Of a stretch of 64,000 nt of DNA, positions 16,266 to 25,890 are shown piece after piece; the first letter of the stretch is position 1; each line of letters opens with the position of its first letter. The notes below the pieces were generated by a model. The model was not told the DNA's origin. It did no database searches and saw nothing but the letters and a program-made list of their open reading frames with translations. The position numbers and the translations under genes were made by a program. Source of the DNA: Longimicrobiales bacterium (GTDB lineage Bacteria; Gemmatimonadota; Gemmatimonadetes; Longimicrobiales; Gaopeijiaceae); assembly GCA_951828585.1 (NCBI GenBank), contig OX639991.1:4384001-4448000 (forward strand), given 5' to 3'.

Positions 16266-17392
16266 CGCCACCCCTCCCCGCCCCCACCATTGCCCTCCGG
16301 CGCCGGCTCGCCCACCGCCCGCAGAAGATCGCGCGCCTCCGGACTCCGCTGCAGCGCCCCCTCCAGGGTGATGTCCCCATTCAGGTAGAGGCGCGCGAGC
16401 GCGTCGTTCAGAGTCCGCATTCCATGTTTCCGCCCCGCCTGCATCAGCGACCCCAGCTGGTGCACCTTCTCGTCCCGGATCACCGCCCGCACGGCCGCCG
16501 TGACGACCAGCACCTCGACCGCCGCCACCCTGCCCCGCCCGGATGCCCTCGGCACCAGAATCTGGGTCACCACGCCTTCCAGCACCGACGCCAGCTGGCT
16601 GCGCACCTGCCGCTGCCTTTCCGCCGCAAACGCGTCGATGATGCGGTTGACGGAGTCGGCGGCGGAGTTGGTGTGCAGGGTGGAGAGAACCAGGTGGCCC
16701 GTTTCGGCGATGGTGAGGGCCGAGCCGATCGTCTCTTGATCCCGCATTTCGCCGATGAGGATGACGTCGGGGTCCTGGCGCAGCGCGTACTTGAGGGCCG
16801 AGGCAAAGCTGCGGGTGTCGGTGCCCACTTCGCGCTGGTTGACGATGCAGCGGCGGGACCGGTGGACGAACTCGACGGGATCTTCGACGGTGAGGATGTG
16901 GCCCCTGCGCCGCCGGTTGATGCCGTCGACCATGGCCGCCAGCGTCGTGGACTTGCCCGAGCCGGTGGGACCGGTCACCAGGACCAGCCCGCGCGGCCGC
17001 CGGGCGAAATGGTTCAGGATGGACGGCAGGCCCAGCTCCTCCAGCGGCGCCACCTCCCGCGGAATGTGACGCACCGACAGCGCCAGACACCCACGCTGCC
17101 GGAAGCAGTTACCCCGGAAGCGAGCCAGCCCCGGAACCTCGAAGGCGAAATCCACTTCGCCGTCGTCCTCGAAGCGGCGCCGCAGGGTCGCGGTGAGCAG
17201 GGAACGGACCAGCCGCCGGGTGTCTTCGCCCTCGAGTGGATCCCGGTCCTCCAGCGCGGCCAGCGACCCGTCAATCCGCACCCGGGGCGGCTGCCCGGCC
17301 GTCAAGTGGAGATCGGAGGCGCACAGCTGGACCATCTCGCGAAGCAGGAGTTCCACTTCCGGCGACATTTCAGCAGATGCCGCGCCCGTCAT
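16262..17392 (-). CDS. pilT: Type IV pilus retraction ATPase PilT
   Basis: A 376-residue hexameric ATPase that powers pilus retraction. It has an N-terminal PAS-like domain (ASDLHLTAGQPPRVRIDGSL). Walker A is GPTGSGKST (about residue 142) and the Asp box follows. Walker B is DVILIGEMRD, and the His box is AETGHLVLSTLHT. The typical PilT C-terminus LYLNGDITLEGAL is followed by a Gly-rich tail. The AIRNLIRE motif is replaced by a related helix. It is coupled by ATGA to the ComEA-like gene upstream and by GTGA to pilC downstream. Confidence 0.95.
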   Translation of the reverse strand: MTGAASAEMSPEVELLLREMVQLCASDLHLTAGQPPRVRIDGSLAALEDRDPLEGEDTRRLVRSLLTATLRRRFEDDGEVDFAFEVPGLARFRGNCFRQRGCLALSVRHIPREVAPLEELGLPSILNHFARRPRGLVLVTGPTGSGKSTTLAAMVDGINRRRRGHILTVEDPVEFVHRSRRCIVNQREVGTDTRSFASALKYALRQDPDVILIGEMRDQETIGSALTIAETGHLVLSTLHTNSAADSVNRIIDAFAAERQRQVRSQLASVLEGVVTQILVPRASGRGRVAAVEVLVVTAAVRAVIRDEKVHQLGSLMQAGRKHGMRTLNDALARLYLNGDITLEGALQRSPEARDLLRAVGEPAPEGNGGGGEGWR

Positions 17393-18096
17393 CGGACCTT
17401 CATCAGCGGCTTGAGGCGGGCGAACGTCCTGTCACCCACGCCCTTCACCTCCATGAGCTCCTCCAGCTCCCTGAATCCCCCCCGTTCCTTCCTGAACGCG
17501 ACAATCCGCTCGGCCATGACCGGTCCGATCCCGGGCAGCGCCTGCAATTCCTCCGCCGTGGCCCGGTTCAGGTCCACGAGCGCCCCCGGAGCCATCGCCG
17601 CGGCCTTCCGCCCCTCCCCTGCCTTCCGCCCCTCCCCCACCCCCGGTCGCACTCGCGCCGCGACCGCTCCTCGCCGCCCGGCCGAGCCGCCCCCGCCACC
17701 CCCCGCCACCCGCAGGTAAGGCTTCAGCCGCTCCACCGATTTGGGCCCCAGCCCGCTAACCCGGGCCAGGTCCTCCACGCTGGCAAAGGGACCGTTCTCC
17801 TCACGTTCCCGCACGATCCGCAGCGCCTTGGACGCTCCCACCCCCGGAAGCCGGTCCAGCTCCTCGGCGCCCGCCACATTCGGATCCAGGGTCTCGCCTT
17901 CCGCCAGGGGGCGGCTCCGGCGCTCCTGTTCCTCCGCCACCGAGTCCCCCGCAGCCAGGAGACTGTCGGCGATCGACGGACGGTCTCCAAGGACCGGCTC
18001 GGCGGGCGCCGGTGCAATCACCACGAAGCGGATCACGGCCGCACCACCCAGAATCAGCGCGGCGCGCAGCATGCTCTTGCGTTCACGGTCGGTCAA
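17389..18096 (-). CDS. comEA: ComEA-like DNA-binding protein with two helix-hairpin-helix domains
   Basis: A 235-residue protein with one N-terminal membrane anchor (AALILGGAAVIRFVVIA). It has two ComEA-type HhH domains: about 70-128 (GAEELDRLPGVGASKALRIV, then VSGLGPKSVERL) and about 172-233 (TAEELQALPGIGPVMAERIV, then VKGVGDRTFARL). Usual ComEA has one such domain. A Gly- and Lys-rich linker of about 40 residues joins them. ComEA binds incoming DNA in the periplasm during natural transformation. Being first gene of an operon with pilT and pilC supports pilus-driven DNA uptake. Confidence 0.85.
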   Translation of the reverse strand: MTDRERKSMLRAALILGGAAVIRFVVIAPAPAEPVLGDRPSIADSLLAAGDSVAEEQERRSRPLAEGETLDPNVAGAEELDRLPGVGASKALRIVREREENGPFASVEDLARVSGLGPKSVERLKPYLRVAGGGGGGSAGRRGAVAARVRPGVGEGRKAGEGRKAAAMAPGALVDLNRATAEELQALPGIGPVMAERIVAFRKERGGFRELEELMEVKGVGDRTFARLKPLMKVR

Positions 18097-18311
18097 CGTC
18101 CCCTCCTCCGTTCAACTGCAACCGCCCCGGACGCACCGGATGGCGCCCACGGGCAGTTGCCGTGCGACAAGGAGTATCAACCCGGTTCGCGGGCGCTTCC
18201 ATGACGGAATGGGACTATCTTCCGGACGCCTCGCGGGCACCGTCGCCACCGACCCGGATCACGCTGTGGGATGACCGCCATCCCCTGGAGCATGAAAACG
18301 TATCAACTTAC

Positions 18312-18337
18312 ATACCTCTGACATGCCCGGTAGGTAT
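18312..18337. other. Short inverted repeat at the sprA stop
   Basis: ATACCT (18312-18317) and AGGTAT (18332-18337) form a 6-base inverted repeat with a 14-base loop ending on the sprA stop codon. There is no T-run, so an intrinsic terminator is doubtful. The rest of the 240-base gap up to the comEA start shows nothing I can name. Confidence 0.25.
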
Positions 18338-21300
18338 CATCGTATCCCACCAAGCAGATCCGGGGTCAGCAGAAATTGACCGAAGATGTCCAGCTGGAAG
18401 CGGGTCAGTCCCGCGCGCTGGCCCACGAAGGACCGCCGGTCGACGTAGCGGAGGCTGGCCCCCAACTGATAGTCGCGCACGGTTGAGTCCAGAGACACGG
18501 ACGCGCCCCTCTCCAGCTGGTCGATGAAGGCTACGCACGGGCTGCCCGGACCCGGTTGGCGGCAGCTCACCTCGTCCGAGTAGCTCAGGAGGAGCGTGAT
18601 CCGCATCCGCGCGCCCCGGCGCCTGAAAGCGGACACCGGCGACCGGAGCATCGCCTCGGCGCGCATCGCATGGGAATTCCTCGTGGTTCGGGTTTCACCG
18701 GTGGGGTCGCTGCTCTCACCGCGGTCGCGCTGGCCCTCGTACGTGACCGAGACTCCCCGGGGAAAGACCAGGGTCAGCGAGGCGGGCACCTCGCGGTCGT
18801 TGCCGAAACGACTCTGCCTTGCGCCCGCGCCGAACTCCTGGGCGTGCGTCTGGCGGCGGTACCCGGCGCTCGCCGACAGCCGCTCCAACACCGGCGACAG
18901 GAACTCCGGAAGCGCTACGTTCCTCACCGACACGTTCACATCCGGCCACACCGTCCGCAGGTCTTCGCGGTCGGAACGTGTGTCCAGCGTCTCGAAGTCG
19001 GTACGCTCATACCCGATCTTGAGGGACCCGGAGCCGAGAAACTTCAGTCCCCCGTTCACCGCGATGCTCTCCCGGTCGCTCAACGTCGACGCGGAGTCGC
19101 GGCCGATGACGAGGAAGTCGTCCCGCCCGCCCCATCCCAGCTCGTAGATCGTGCCGGGGTTCACCGGCTCCCGGTTGAAGCGGGAGGTCAGCCCGTTCGT
19201 GTAGGAAAGGAACAGGGGTTCCAGCACTTGGGACCACCGGCGCGCGAAGGTGCCCTCTCCCGGCTCCGTCGCCAGTCCGGCCGGATCCAGCGACAGGGAC
19301 GCGGTCAGGTTTCTTTGGCCGTCGACGTTGCGCAGCAGCACCAGTGCCGTGTCGACCGGGGTGTGGCGTGTCTCGATCAGGTCGGAATTCCGTTCGGCGA
19401 AATAAATGGTGTTCACCTGGATCCAGGTTCTCGCCCAGTCGGTAAGCCGGGGCTGGTACAACAGGCTGGTCCGAACGTGGCGGTCCACCTCCCAGCCCAG
19501 ATCGACGCCTCCCAGGCGCCGCCGCTCGCCCGCGAGCAATTCGCGAGTACCCTGGTCGCCGGAGAGCTCCTCCACCGTCAGCAGGTCCCGGCCGCTCAGG
19601 AATTCCGCTCCGGCGGTGAGCGACGGGAAGGGACGCAGAACCACGCTCGCCGATCCCGACACCTTTCGCCGCGGAGCCTCCGTGACCTGGGCAAGCGAAT
19701 CCTCCTCGGCCTCAATGATGTGGTCGAAGCGGATCGTGCTCAGATCCCGGTCCAGCATCTCGCTCTGGAAGGAAAACTCCGCGGGTGTCCAGCGCAGGCG
19801 CGCGCCCGCGATCCGTTCTTCGAGAAAGGAGGGGAGAAGGCCGCGCAGTGCCTCGCCGACCCAGCCCGGGAAGAGCGGGAAGTCGCGGTGGGCCGGCGTG
19901 GCCGCGTACCCCACGAAGGCGTCCACCCCGTCGCTATCACTCTCGGTGGTGACCGTTCGCAGCGACGAGCGTACCACCCCGGCGCGCGCATCGAAGCCAC
20001 CCAGCACGGCGTCCCAGAAGCCGGTCTCCTCCGCGGTGCTCCGACGGAGCGACAGGTCGATGCGGGTGCGGTTGAACCCGGGTTGTCTGGCCCCCGCCAG
20101 GTCGGCGCGCACGTCGCTGCGCCCCAGGAAGATCGGGGACTGGTCCTCCCGTTCGTAGGTCATGGACAGCGGCGCCTCGATCCCCCACTCCGACGGCGCG
20201 AACCGGCCCAGCTGCAGGGTCGTGTGCATGTCGAGGGTCCGGTCGTCGTGGTAGCTCGGAGTGGCCCGCAGCTGGCGGAAGTAGCCTCCGCGGCTCCGGA
20301 ACGACGCGCGGGAGTGCAGAAAGTCCCCGCCCCTCACCTCGGCGTCGACTGCCGACACCAGGCCCGCGTCCCGGATCCCCCGCGAAAGCCGCAGCTCGTC
20401 CACCCACACCTCGCCCGAAAGCGGGACGCCGGTCTCGTTCATCACGCCCAGGCTCATCTCGCGCACCGAGGCCAGGTTGGGAGCGCGGCCCCGGTCCTGC
20501 ATGACGATGGCGTACGTGGAATCGGCCGACCACAAGGTCAGTGGAGGGTCCCCCGCCATCCTCGGTTCGAAGACGAAGCTGATCTCCGCTTCCCGCCGGA
20601 GCTCCAGCCATTCCTCGAAGCGGATGACGACTTCGGGGAGCCATTCCTCCTCGCGCACCGTACCAGGCGTGGCAACCGGATCGAGGCGCGTGCGGAAGAG
20701 GTAGAAGTTGCGGTCGTCGGTACCGATCTTGACGAAGAAGTACGCGGGAACCCCGGCTCCGAAGTCCCCGCGGGCAGCGACGGCCCACAGCCGCGCCTCC
20801 CGGTAGGAGAGGAAGTCGCGCGGTTGCTGGGGAAACCGGTTGTAGACCTCGACGCGGTCTCCCGGCAGGACGTTTTCGAAGGCGACGGATAGGGAGCGCT
20901 CGTTGAACTCGATGCCCTGGCCGCCGAAGGCCGCGGTCGGATCGTCGAGCTGTTCGATCACGCCGGGCGGAGAAGTATAGGCGTCGCCCACGGTGACCCT
21001 GGAGACCGGCCCCACTTCGACCCGTCCGTGGACCGACGCCGTATCCCCGCCCACGCCGGTGAGCACCCCCGTCTCCGAGCGCTTGATCCAGGTCGATCCC
21101 ACAATCGACAGGCGGGCCAGCACAAAGGAGTCGCGGCGATTGCCCGCCACGGTCATCCGCAGGTGCCGCACGGCGCGCAGTTCGGCATCGGTGATCGCGC
21201 CGCCCAAGTCGATCCCGGACGGATCCCGGATCGGAACCCGGTACAGGCGGAACGAGGTGCCCGTCTCGTCGCGGTCACGGACCATGAACGGCGACGAGCC

Positions 21301-24300
21301 GTCCAGCCGGATCACGAACCGGCGATACCGTTCCAGGGTGTCGAGGTTGCCGTCCTCGTCCAGGTCCTCGAAGTCCTTGCGACCGTTGCCCCGGGTACAG
21401 TTGGCGTTGGCATCCCCGAGTCGGTACACGCGGAACGCCTCGGCGAGGCACGACTCCGCCCAGACCCCCCTTTCGTCGGCGGCGGTCGCCCACACCTCGC
21501 CGCGCCGGGGATCGGCCTCCTGGTCCAGAACGTTCAGACCCCACGGCACTCCCGTACCCGGCTTCACGCCGTTCACGCGCCCGGCGGCGTCCACGAAGAA
21601 GGCGTCCTCGCTGACGATCCCCAGATCGAGGACCAGCGTCAGGAAGTCCCCGTCGCGCACATAGAACTCGATGAAATCGCTCTTGGTGAGGTCGCGGCCG
21701 GTCCGGTTCAGGACGGTGGTGATCGACGCCCATTCGCTCGACCCCTCCACGTCGCCGCTGGCGTGTTCGAAGCGCCCATGCAGCCCCCATTCGCGTACCG
21801 CGCTGCCGGTGACTCGGATCTGCTGGTCGATGTCCGCGGCGGGATTGAAACCCGCGAAGACCCCCAGGCTGTCGCCGCCCACATCCTCTTCGATCCAGGT
21901 GTGCTGCCACGTCATCGCGGCCCTGTTGTCGGGCGACAGTTCCGGCGGCAACACCTCCCTGGCGCCGTCCATGAAGGCGGGACGGCTCCCCAGGCGCCAC
22001 TCATGGCTCTCGACCGACAGCGCCAGCGCGTTGACCCCGTCGTAGTCGTCCAGGTACACGGCGCCCTGGGTGTTGGGGTTCGGCAACGAGACCGCCGCTT
22101 CGCCCGAGAGGTGCACCGACGAGCGATCTCCGGCTCTCAGGCCCGGGATCGCGTTGAGCGCGCGGGTCAGCAGGTGGGCGTCCAGGTTCAGGTTGCCGCT
22201 GACGCCCCCCAGCCCCACCGCGCTCGACTCCAGGCCCAGGCGCGGCCTGCGCACCTGCTGGTCCTCGGTCTGGTACAGGCCGATCAGGTTGAACTCGCCG
22301 TAGTCTCCAAGGTCGTAGCGGGCGTTCAGGCCGAAGACCGACGACGGCGCCACCTGAAAGGAACTTCGCTGTTCCCACGTCACCTCCAGGGTGCGCCCCG
22401 GCGTGGTGGCCAGGAGCCCTTTGAGATCCAGCAGCCTCAACTCCGCCAACTCGTACTCGATCTGGTAGTCTACGTCCCGGACCAGCAGGCGGTCGTCCAG
22501 CGTCACACGTTCGGTACCCTCGCGAATGCCCACCGTCCCCAGCGAGAACGACGACACCGGACCGTCTCCGGCAACTTCGTACGTGAGGTTCAATCGGAAG
22601 ACCCCCCCGTATTCGCGCTCGAAGGGGTCCGCGGCGCGGTAGATGCGCTCGTTGCGGTTCTCCCCCAGCAACCTCCCCACTTCGGTCGAGTCGAGGACCA
22701 CGCTGCGAAGCGGCGGCGGATTCGCGAACGGTTCGAGCGTCGGGAAGACGATGAAGGTCCCCGACACCCGCGACTGGTCCTCGAACGAGTCCAGCGCGGG
22801 CCGGTAGATGTGCGATTCGTCCAACCGGTCCCGGGGCGACTCCTCGTCCAGCCCGAAGAGGCGCAGGTAGGTCACGTCGTCGCCGTTGTCGCGACGGACG
22901 AAGGTGCGCCCCAGGCTCTCCTCGCCGAGGGACACGCTGAGTTCCACCGAAGCGGGCTCCACGTCGCCGAAGAGGGAAACGCGGTAGACCTGGTGCATCT
23001 CCGTCGCCCATGTCGGGCGGCCGGGCCGGTGCTGCGCCGCCGACGCCTTCAGCAGCTTGAGCCTGGGTCTGCCTCCACTCTGGTAGAGGCGCTCCGGATT
23101 GTAGGTGCCGACGGTGTCTCCCGCCTCGGTCACATAGGTGACGGCAAGCATCGCGTCGGGTTCCAGGGGCGAATGGAGCGCCACCCAGAGTCCGCTGGGA
23201 TGCACCATGTAGTCGCGTCCCGGCTGCAGGTACTGGAACCATGCCGCCTCGGCGACGGTGTCCGCCCCCTCCCCGGCCACGGCGTCGGCCTGGATGTACC
23301 CCTCCACCTGCTGGAGCGCGAAGGGACCGACCGTGGAGCGGTACAGCTGGATCGGTTCGGCCCCGGGCACTACCGAGGACGGCGCCGCGTTGGGGGCGAG
23401 CGCCAGCGCGTCGATATGGGGATGGTCGAAGAAGTGCTCGGGATCGAAGAGGAAGAAGAACTGGCCTTCGATGTAGTCGGCGTCGTCGAGGACAAGCGTG
23501 TCCGCTCGCGAAAAGGTCCTCCCCGAACCCTCCAGCCGGAACGTTCGCGAGGTCACTTCGCCGGCTTCCTGGGCCCACACCGACCGGATCTCCACCGGAC
23601 CGGCCTCGAGCGCGGCCTGGAAGCCGAAACTGCCCTGCGGAACCCCGCCGCGCAGGTAGCGGGAGGGGGGCAGGTCGAAGCGGACGTCACCGACATCCAG
23701 GCGCTGGAAAACCTCGCCGGGAAGCCCCTGGTAGCGGATGTTGATCCGGTTGGCTCCCCCGAACTCGCGGACCTGTTCGTAGTCGACATCCACCACGATT
23801 CGGTCCGTGATGGTGCCGTCGGCCCGGGCGCCGAAGAGGATGTCGGGCGTGATTCGCGGAATGCGCGGGACCGCGCAGGTCTGCTGGACCGCGTCGTCGC
23901 AGGGCCTGTATTGGGTCCAGTCCGCGGTGAAGTTGCCGGATCCGGTCACGCCGAAGCCCAGGTCGGCGAATTCGTTGCGGAACCTGACCGGCGCATCCGC
24001 CCGGCGGCCGGACGGACCCCGGCCCGCCGGCGCCGGGATTTTGCCGTACCCGATGGTGCGCCCCAGCGTTCCCAGTCGGAAGAGCGGATCGCGAAACCAG
24101 TCGCGGGGAGTGGGGGTGATGGGAACGCGACCGTCCGCGACGTCCTCGACAAGGCGCAGATCCGGTCCGAAGCGGGTGACGGGGATGAGGGCCAGTCCCA
24201 GGCGAACGACGGGGACGGGGGGTGGCGGCGGGTCCAGCAATGATCGCCCGGATTCGCGGAGCTGGGGAATGACCCAGAGGACGGTGTCGGGGGGGCGAAC

Positions 24301-24384
24301 GGTCCTTTCCTGCGCGCCGACGGCTCTACCCCCGCTCGCCACGAGCAGGATTGCCGTCCCCGCGAGCAACCGTCGGGTCCTCAC
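18337..24384 (-). CDS. sprA: SprA-like giant outer-membrane translocon protein
   Basis: A 2015-residue exported protein (signal peptide about 1-24, ending VGAQE). SprA/SovA hallmarks are seen in order: an early barrel strand region (FGVTGSGNFTADWTQYRPC); GGVPQGSFGFQAALEAGPVEI; the plug-like VYLDDYDGVNALALSV near residue 780; long Ser/Asp-rich strands; GQGIEFNERSLSVAFENV; and YREARLWAVAARGDFGAGVPAYFFVKIG. In Bacteroidetes SprA forms the very large barrel of the type IX secretion system (T9SS). This one is shorter than typical SprA (about 2400). It is divergent from lptF across 78 bases. No other T9SS component is visible here. Confidence 0.82.
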   Translation of the reverse strand: MRTRRLLAGTAILLVASGGRAVGAQERTVRPPDTVLWVIPQLRESGRSLLDPPPPPVPVVRLGLALIPVTRFGPDLRLVEDVADGRVPITPTPRDWFRDPLFRLGTLGRTIGYGKIPAPAGRGPSGRRADAPVRFRNEFADLGFGVTGSGNFTADWTQYRPCDDAVQQTCAVPRIPRITPDILFGARADGTITDRIVVDVDYEQVREFGGANRINIRYQGLPGEVFQRLDVGDVRFDLPPSRYLRGGVPQGSFGFQAALEAGPVEIRSVWAQEAGEVTSRTFRLEGSGRTFSRADTLVLDDADYIEGQFFFLFDPEHFFDHPHIDALALAPNAAPSSVVPGAEPIQLYRSTVGPFALQQVEGYIQADAVAGEGADTVAEAAWFQYLQPGRDYMVHPSGLWVALHSPLEPDAMLAVTYVTEAGDTVGTYNPERLYQSGGRPRLKLLKASAAQHRPGRPTWATEMHQVYRVSLFGDVEPASVELSVSLGEESLGRTFVRRDNGDDVTYLRLFGLDEESPRDRLDESHIYRPALDSFEDQSRVSGTFIVFPTLEPFANPPPLRSVVLDSTEVGRLLGENRNERIYRAADPFEREYGGVFRLNLTYEVAGDGPVSSFSLGTVGIREGTERVTLDDRLLVRDVDYQIEYELAELRLLDLKGLLATTPGRTLEVTWEQRSSFQVAPSSVFGLNARYDLGDYGEFNLIGLYQTEDQQVRRPRLGLESSAVGLGGVSGNLNLDAHLLTRALNAIPGLRAGDRSSVHLSGEAAVSLPNPNTQGAVYLDDYDGVNALALSVESHEWRLGSRPAFMDGAREVLPPELSPDNRAAMTWQHTWIEEDVGGDSLGVFAGFNPAADIDQQIRVTGSAVREWGLHGRFEHASGDVEGSSEWASITTVLNRTGRDLTKSDFIEFYVRDGDFLTLVLDLGIVSEDAFFVDAAGRVNGVKPGTGVPWGLNVLDQEADPRRGEVWATAADERGVWAESCLAEAFRVYRLGDANANCTRGNGRKDFEDLDEDGNLDTLERYRRFVIRLDGSSPFMVRDRDETGTSFRLYRVPIRDPSGIDLGGAITDAELRAVRHLRMTVAGNRRDSFVLARLSIVGSTWIKRSETGVLTGVGGDTASVHGRVEVGPVSRVTVGDAYTSPPGVIEQLDDPTAAFGGQGIEFNERSLSVAFENVLPGDRVEVYNRFPQQPRDFLSYREARLWAVAARGDFGAGVPAYFFVKIGTDDRNFYLFRTRLDPVATPGTVREEEWLPEVVIRFEEWLELRREAEISFVFEPRMAGDPPLTLWSADSTYAIVMQDRGRAPNLASVREMSLGVMNETGVPLSGEVWVDELRLSRGIRDAGLVSAVDAEVRGGDFLHSRASFRSRGGYFRQLRATPSYHDDRTLDMHTTLQLGRFAPSEWGIEAPLSMTYEREDQSPIFLGRSDVRADLAGARQPGFNRTRIDLSLRRSTAEETGFWDAVLGGFDARAGVVRSSLRTVTTESDSDGVDAFVGYAATPAHRDFPLFPGWVGEALRGLLPSFLEERIAGARLRWTPAEFSFQSEMLDRDLSTIRFDHIIEAEEDSLAQVTEAPRRKVSGSASVVLRPFPSLTAGAEFLSGRDLLTVEELSGDQGTRELLAGERRRLGGVDLGWEVDRHVRTSLLYQPRLTDWARTWIQVNTIYFAERNSDLIETRHTPVDTALVLLRNVDGQRNLTASLSLDPAGLATEPGEGTFARRWSQVLEPLFLSYTNGLTSRFNREPVNPGTIYELGWGGRDDFLVIGRDSASTLSDRESIAVNGGLKFLGSGSLKIGYERTDFETLDTRSDREDLRTVWPDVNVSVRNVALPEFLSPVLERLSASAGYRRQTHAQEFGAGARQSRFGNDREVPASLTLVFPRGVSVTYEGQRDRGESSDPTGETRTTRNSHAMRAEAMLRSPVSAFRRRGARMRITLLLSYSDEVSCRQPGPGSPCVAFIDQLERGASVSLDSTVRDYQLGASLRYVDRRSFVGQRAGLTRFQLDIFGQFLLTPDLLGGIR

Positions 24385-24462
24385 GCGGCGTCCCTTCTAC
24401 AGACGCCCTCGACAGCGATACACCCACGCCTGAAGACACGCCGGGATCGGTTACATTTCACC

Positions 24463-25890
24463 ATGACCATCCTTACCCGATACCTGATCCGCTCGCATGT
24501 GGGTCCCTTCCTGTTCACCTTCAGTCTGCTGACCGGACTGATGTTCGTGAACGCCATCGCGCAACGGCTCGATGATCTGGCGGGCAAGGGACTTCCCAGG
24601 GATGTCATTCTGGAGGCCCTCCTCCTGTCGTTGCCCCACACCGTTGCTCTCACCCTTCCCATGGCCGTCCTCCCGGCGGTTCTCTACACCTTCAGCGAGC
24701 TGGCGGCCAACAGCGAGATCATCGCCATGTCCGGAGGCGGCGTGCGCCCCCGGCGGCTCTTCATGCCCGCCATGTTCATTGGCGTCTTTCTGGCGGCGGT
24801 CACCTTCTTCTTCAACGACCGGATTCTCCCCGAAGCCAACCACCGGCTCAAGAATCTCCAGGTTTCGATCCACAGGAAGAGTCCCACCTTTCAACTCCGT
24901 GAGCGAGTGGTCAACGTCATCGAGGGGGAAAACGGCCTTGGTCCCTTTTACCTCCGGGCCGCGTTCATCGATCCCGTGTCGAGCGAACTGACCGGTGTCA
25001 GCATCTATGATATGAGCCGGCAGGGGAAACGGCGCACTACCTACGCCGCCCGGGGCGAAATGAAACTGAACGCCTCCTTTACCGATCTCCAGCTCCGTCT
25101 GTACGACGGGGTGGCCTACGAGGTGGGGTCGGCCGACCAGCGTTCCTTCCAGCGGACCGCCTTCGAACAGCAACTCTACGTGCTCCGAGGGGTGGGCGAC
25201 ATCTTCGAGGACACCGAAGCCAACTACCGGGGCGACCGGGAGATGTCGGTTGCCCAGCTTCACGACTCGGCGAATGCCAAGATGTTGCAGCTGGACAGCT
25301 TGCGCGAGGAGTCGCGCGTGGCCGCGGTCCGGGCGGTCGAGCGGGCTCTGGGACGGTCCGCCGACGACGGCGACCTCATGCGTTTCTCCAAGTCTCCCCC
25401 GGGTCTCGCGGACGCGCAACTGCCCGCCGACGACATGATCCGGATGGTGGCCATCGACGCGAAGACGCAGGGAACCCGGGTCAGGTCTCTCAGCAAGCGG
25501 GCCAGCCAGTACCGGGTCGAAGTCCACAAGAAGCTGGTGATCGCCAGCGCGTGCATGATCTTCGTGCTCATTGGGATGCCCGTGGGCGTGCGCTTTTCGC
25601 GGGGGGGCATCAGCATGGTGATCGTGGTGTCGGCCATGGTGATCGGCGTCTACCAGTACGGCATGTCCACGGGCGAGGACTGGGCCGACCGGGGTCTGGC
25701 CACGCCCTTCTGGTCGATGTGGGCGGCCAGCCTGTTGTTCCTGGCCGTCGGCACGCTGCTCGCGTCGCGGCTGGGCCGCTGGACGGCCTCGTCCCGCGAG
25801 AGCGGCTGGCAGGAGCTGTGGCTGGAAGCGCGCGCGGGGGCGCGGAGAGTGTTCTCGTGGAGTCCGCGTACCGGGAGGAGGGTCCGGTGA
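24463..25890 (+). CDS. lptF: LPS export permease, LptF-type
   Basis: A 475-residue inner-membrane permease of the YjgP/YjgQ family. It has three N-terminal helices (MTILTRYLIRSHVGPFLFTFSL start; LPHTVALTLPMAVLPAVLYTF), a periplasmic beta-jellyroll domain (about 110-260), and three C-terminal helices (IASACMIFVLIGMPVGVRF). With LptG and the ATPase LptB it extracts lipopolysaccharide and passes it to LptC/A/D. A charged region of about 100 residues (270-350) between the jellyroll and helix 4 is longer than in E. coli LptF. It overlaps lptG by GTGA. Confidence 0.88.
   Translation: MTILTRYLIRSHVGPFLFTFSLLTGLMFVNAIAQRLDDLAGKGLPRDVILEALLLSLPHTVALTLPMAVLPAVLYTFSELAANSEIIAMSGGGVRPRRLFMPAMFIGVFLAAVTFFFNDRILPEANHRLKNLQVSIHRKSPTFQLRERVVNVIEGENGLGPFYLRAAFIDPVSSELTGVSIYDMSRQGKRRTTYAARGEMKLNASFTDLQLRLYDGVAYEVGSADQRSFQRTAFEQQLYVLRGVGDIFEDTEANYRGDREMSVAQLHDSANAKMLQLDSLREESRVAAVRAVERALGRSADDGDLMRFSKSPPGLADAQLPADDMIRMVAIDAKTQGTRVRSLSKRASQYRVEVHKKLVIASACMIFVLIGMPVGVRFSRGGISMVIVVSAMVIGVYQYGMSTGEDWADRGLATPFWSMWAASLLFLAVGTLLASRLGRWTASSRESGWQELWLEARAGARRVFSWSPRTGRRVR

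Noticed and set aside
15222-17090. A single 622-codon frame suggesting a PilT-PilC fusion
   Set aside because: The upstream part is out of frame with PilT and is not protein-like. PilT and PilC are separate genes joined by a GTGA overlap.
21028-24243. Very long open frame on the plus strand opposite the SprA-like gene
   Set aside because: Its translation is low-complexity and Arg/Gly/His-rich without motifs. It is an antisense shadow of a GC-rich gene whose minus-strand product is clear.
24451-25527. 358-codon minus-strand frame opposite lptF
   Set aside because: Shadow of a permease gene with clear topology on the plus strand.
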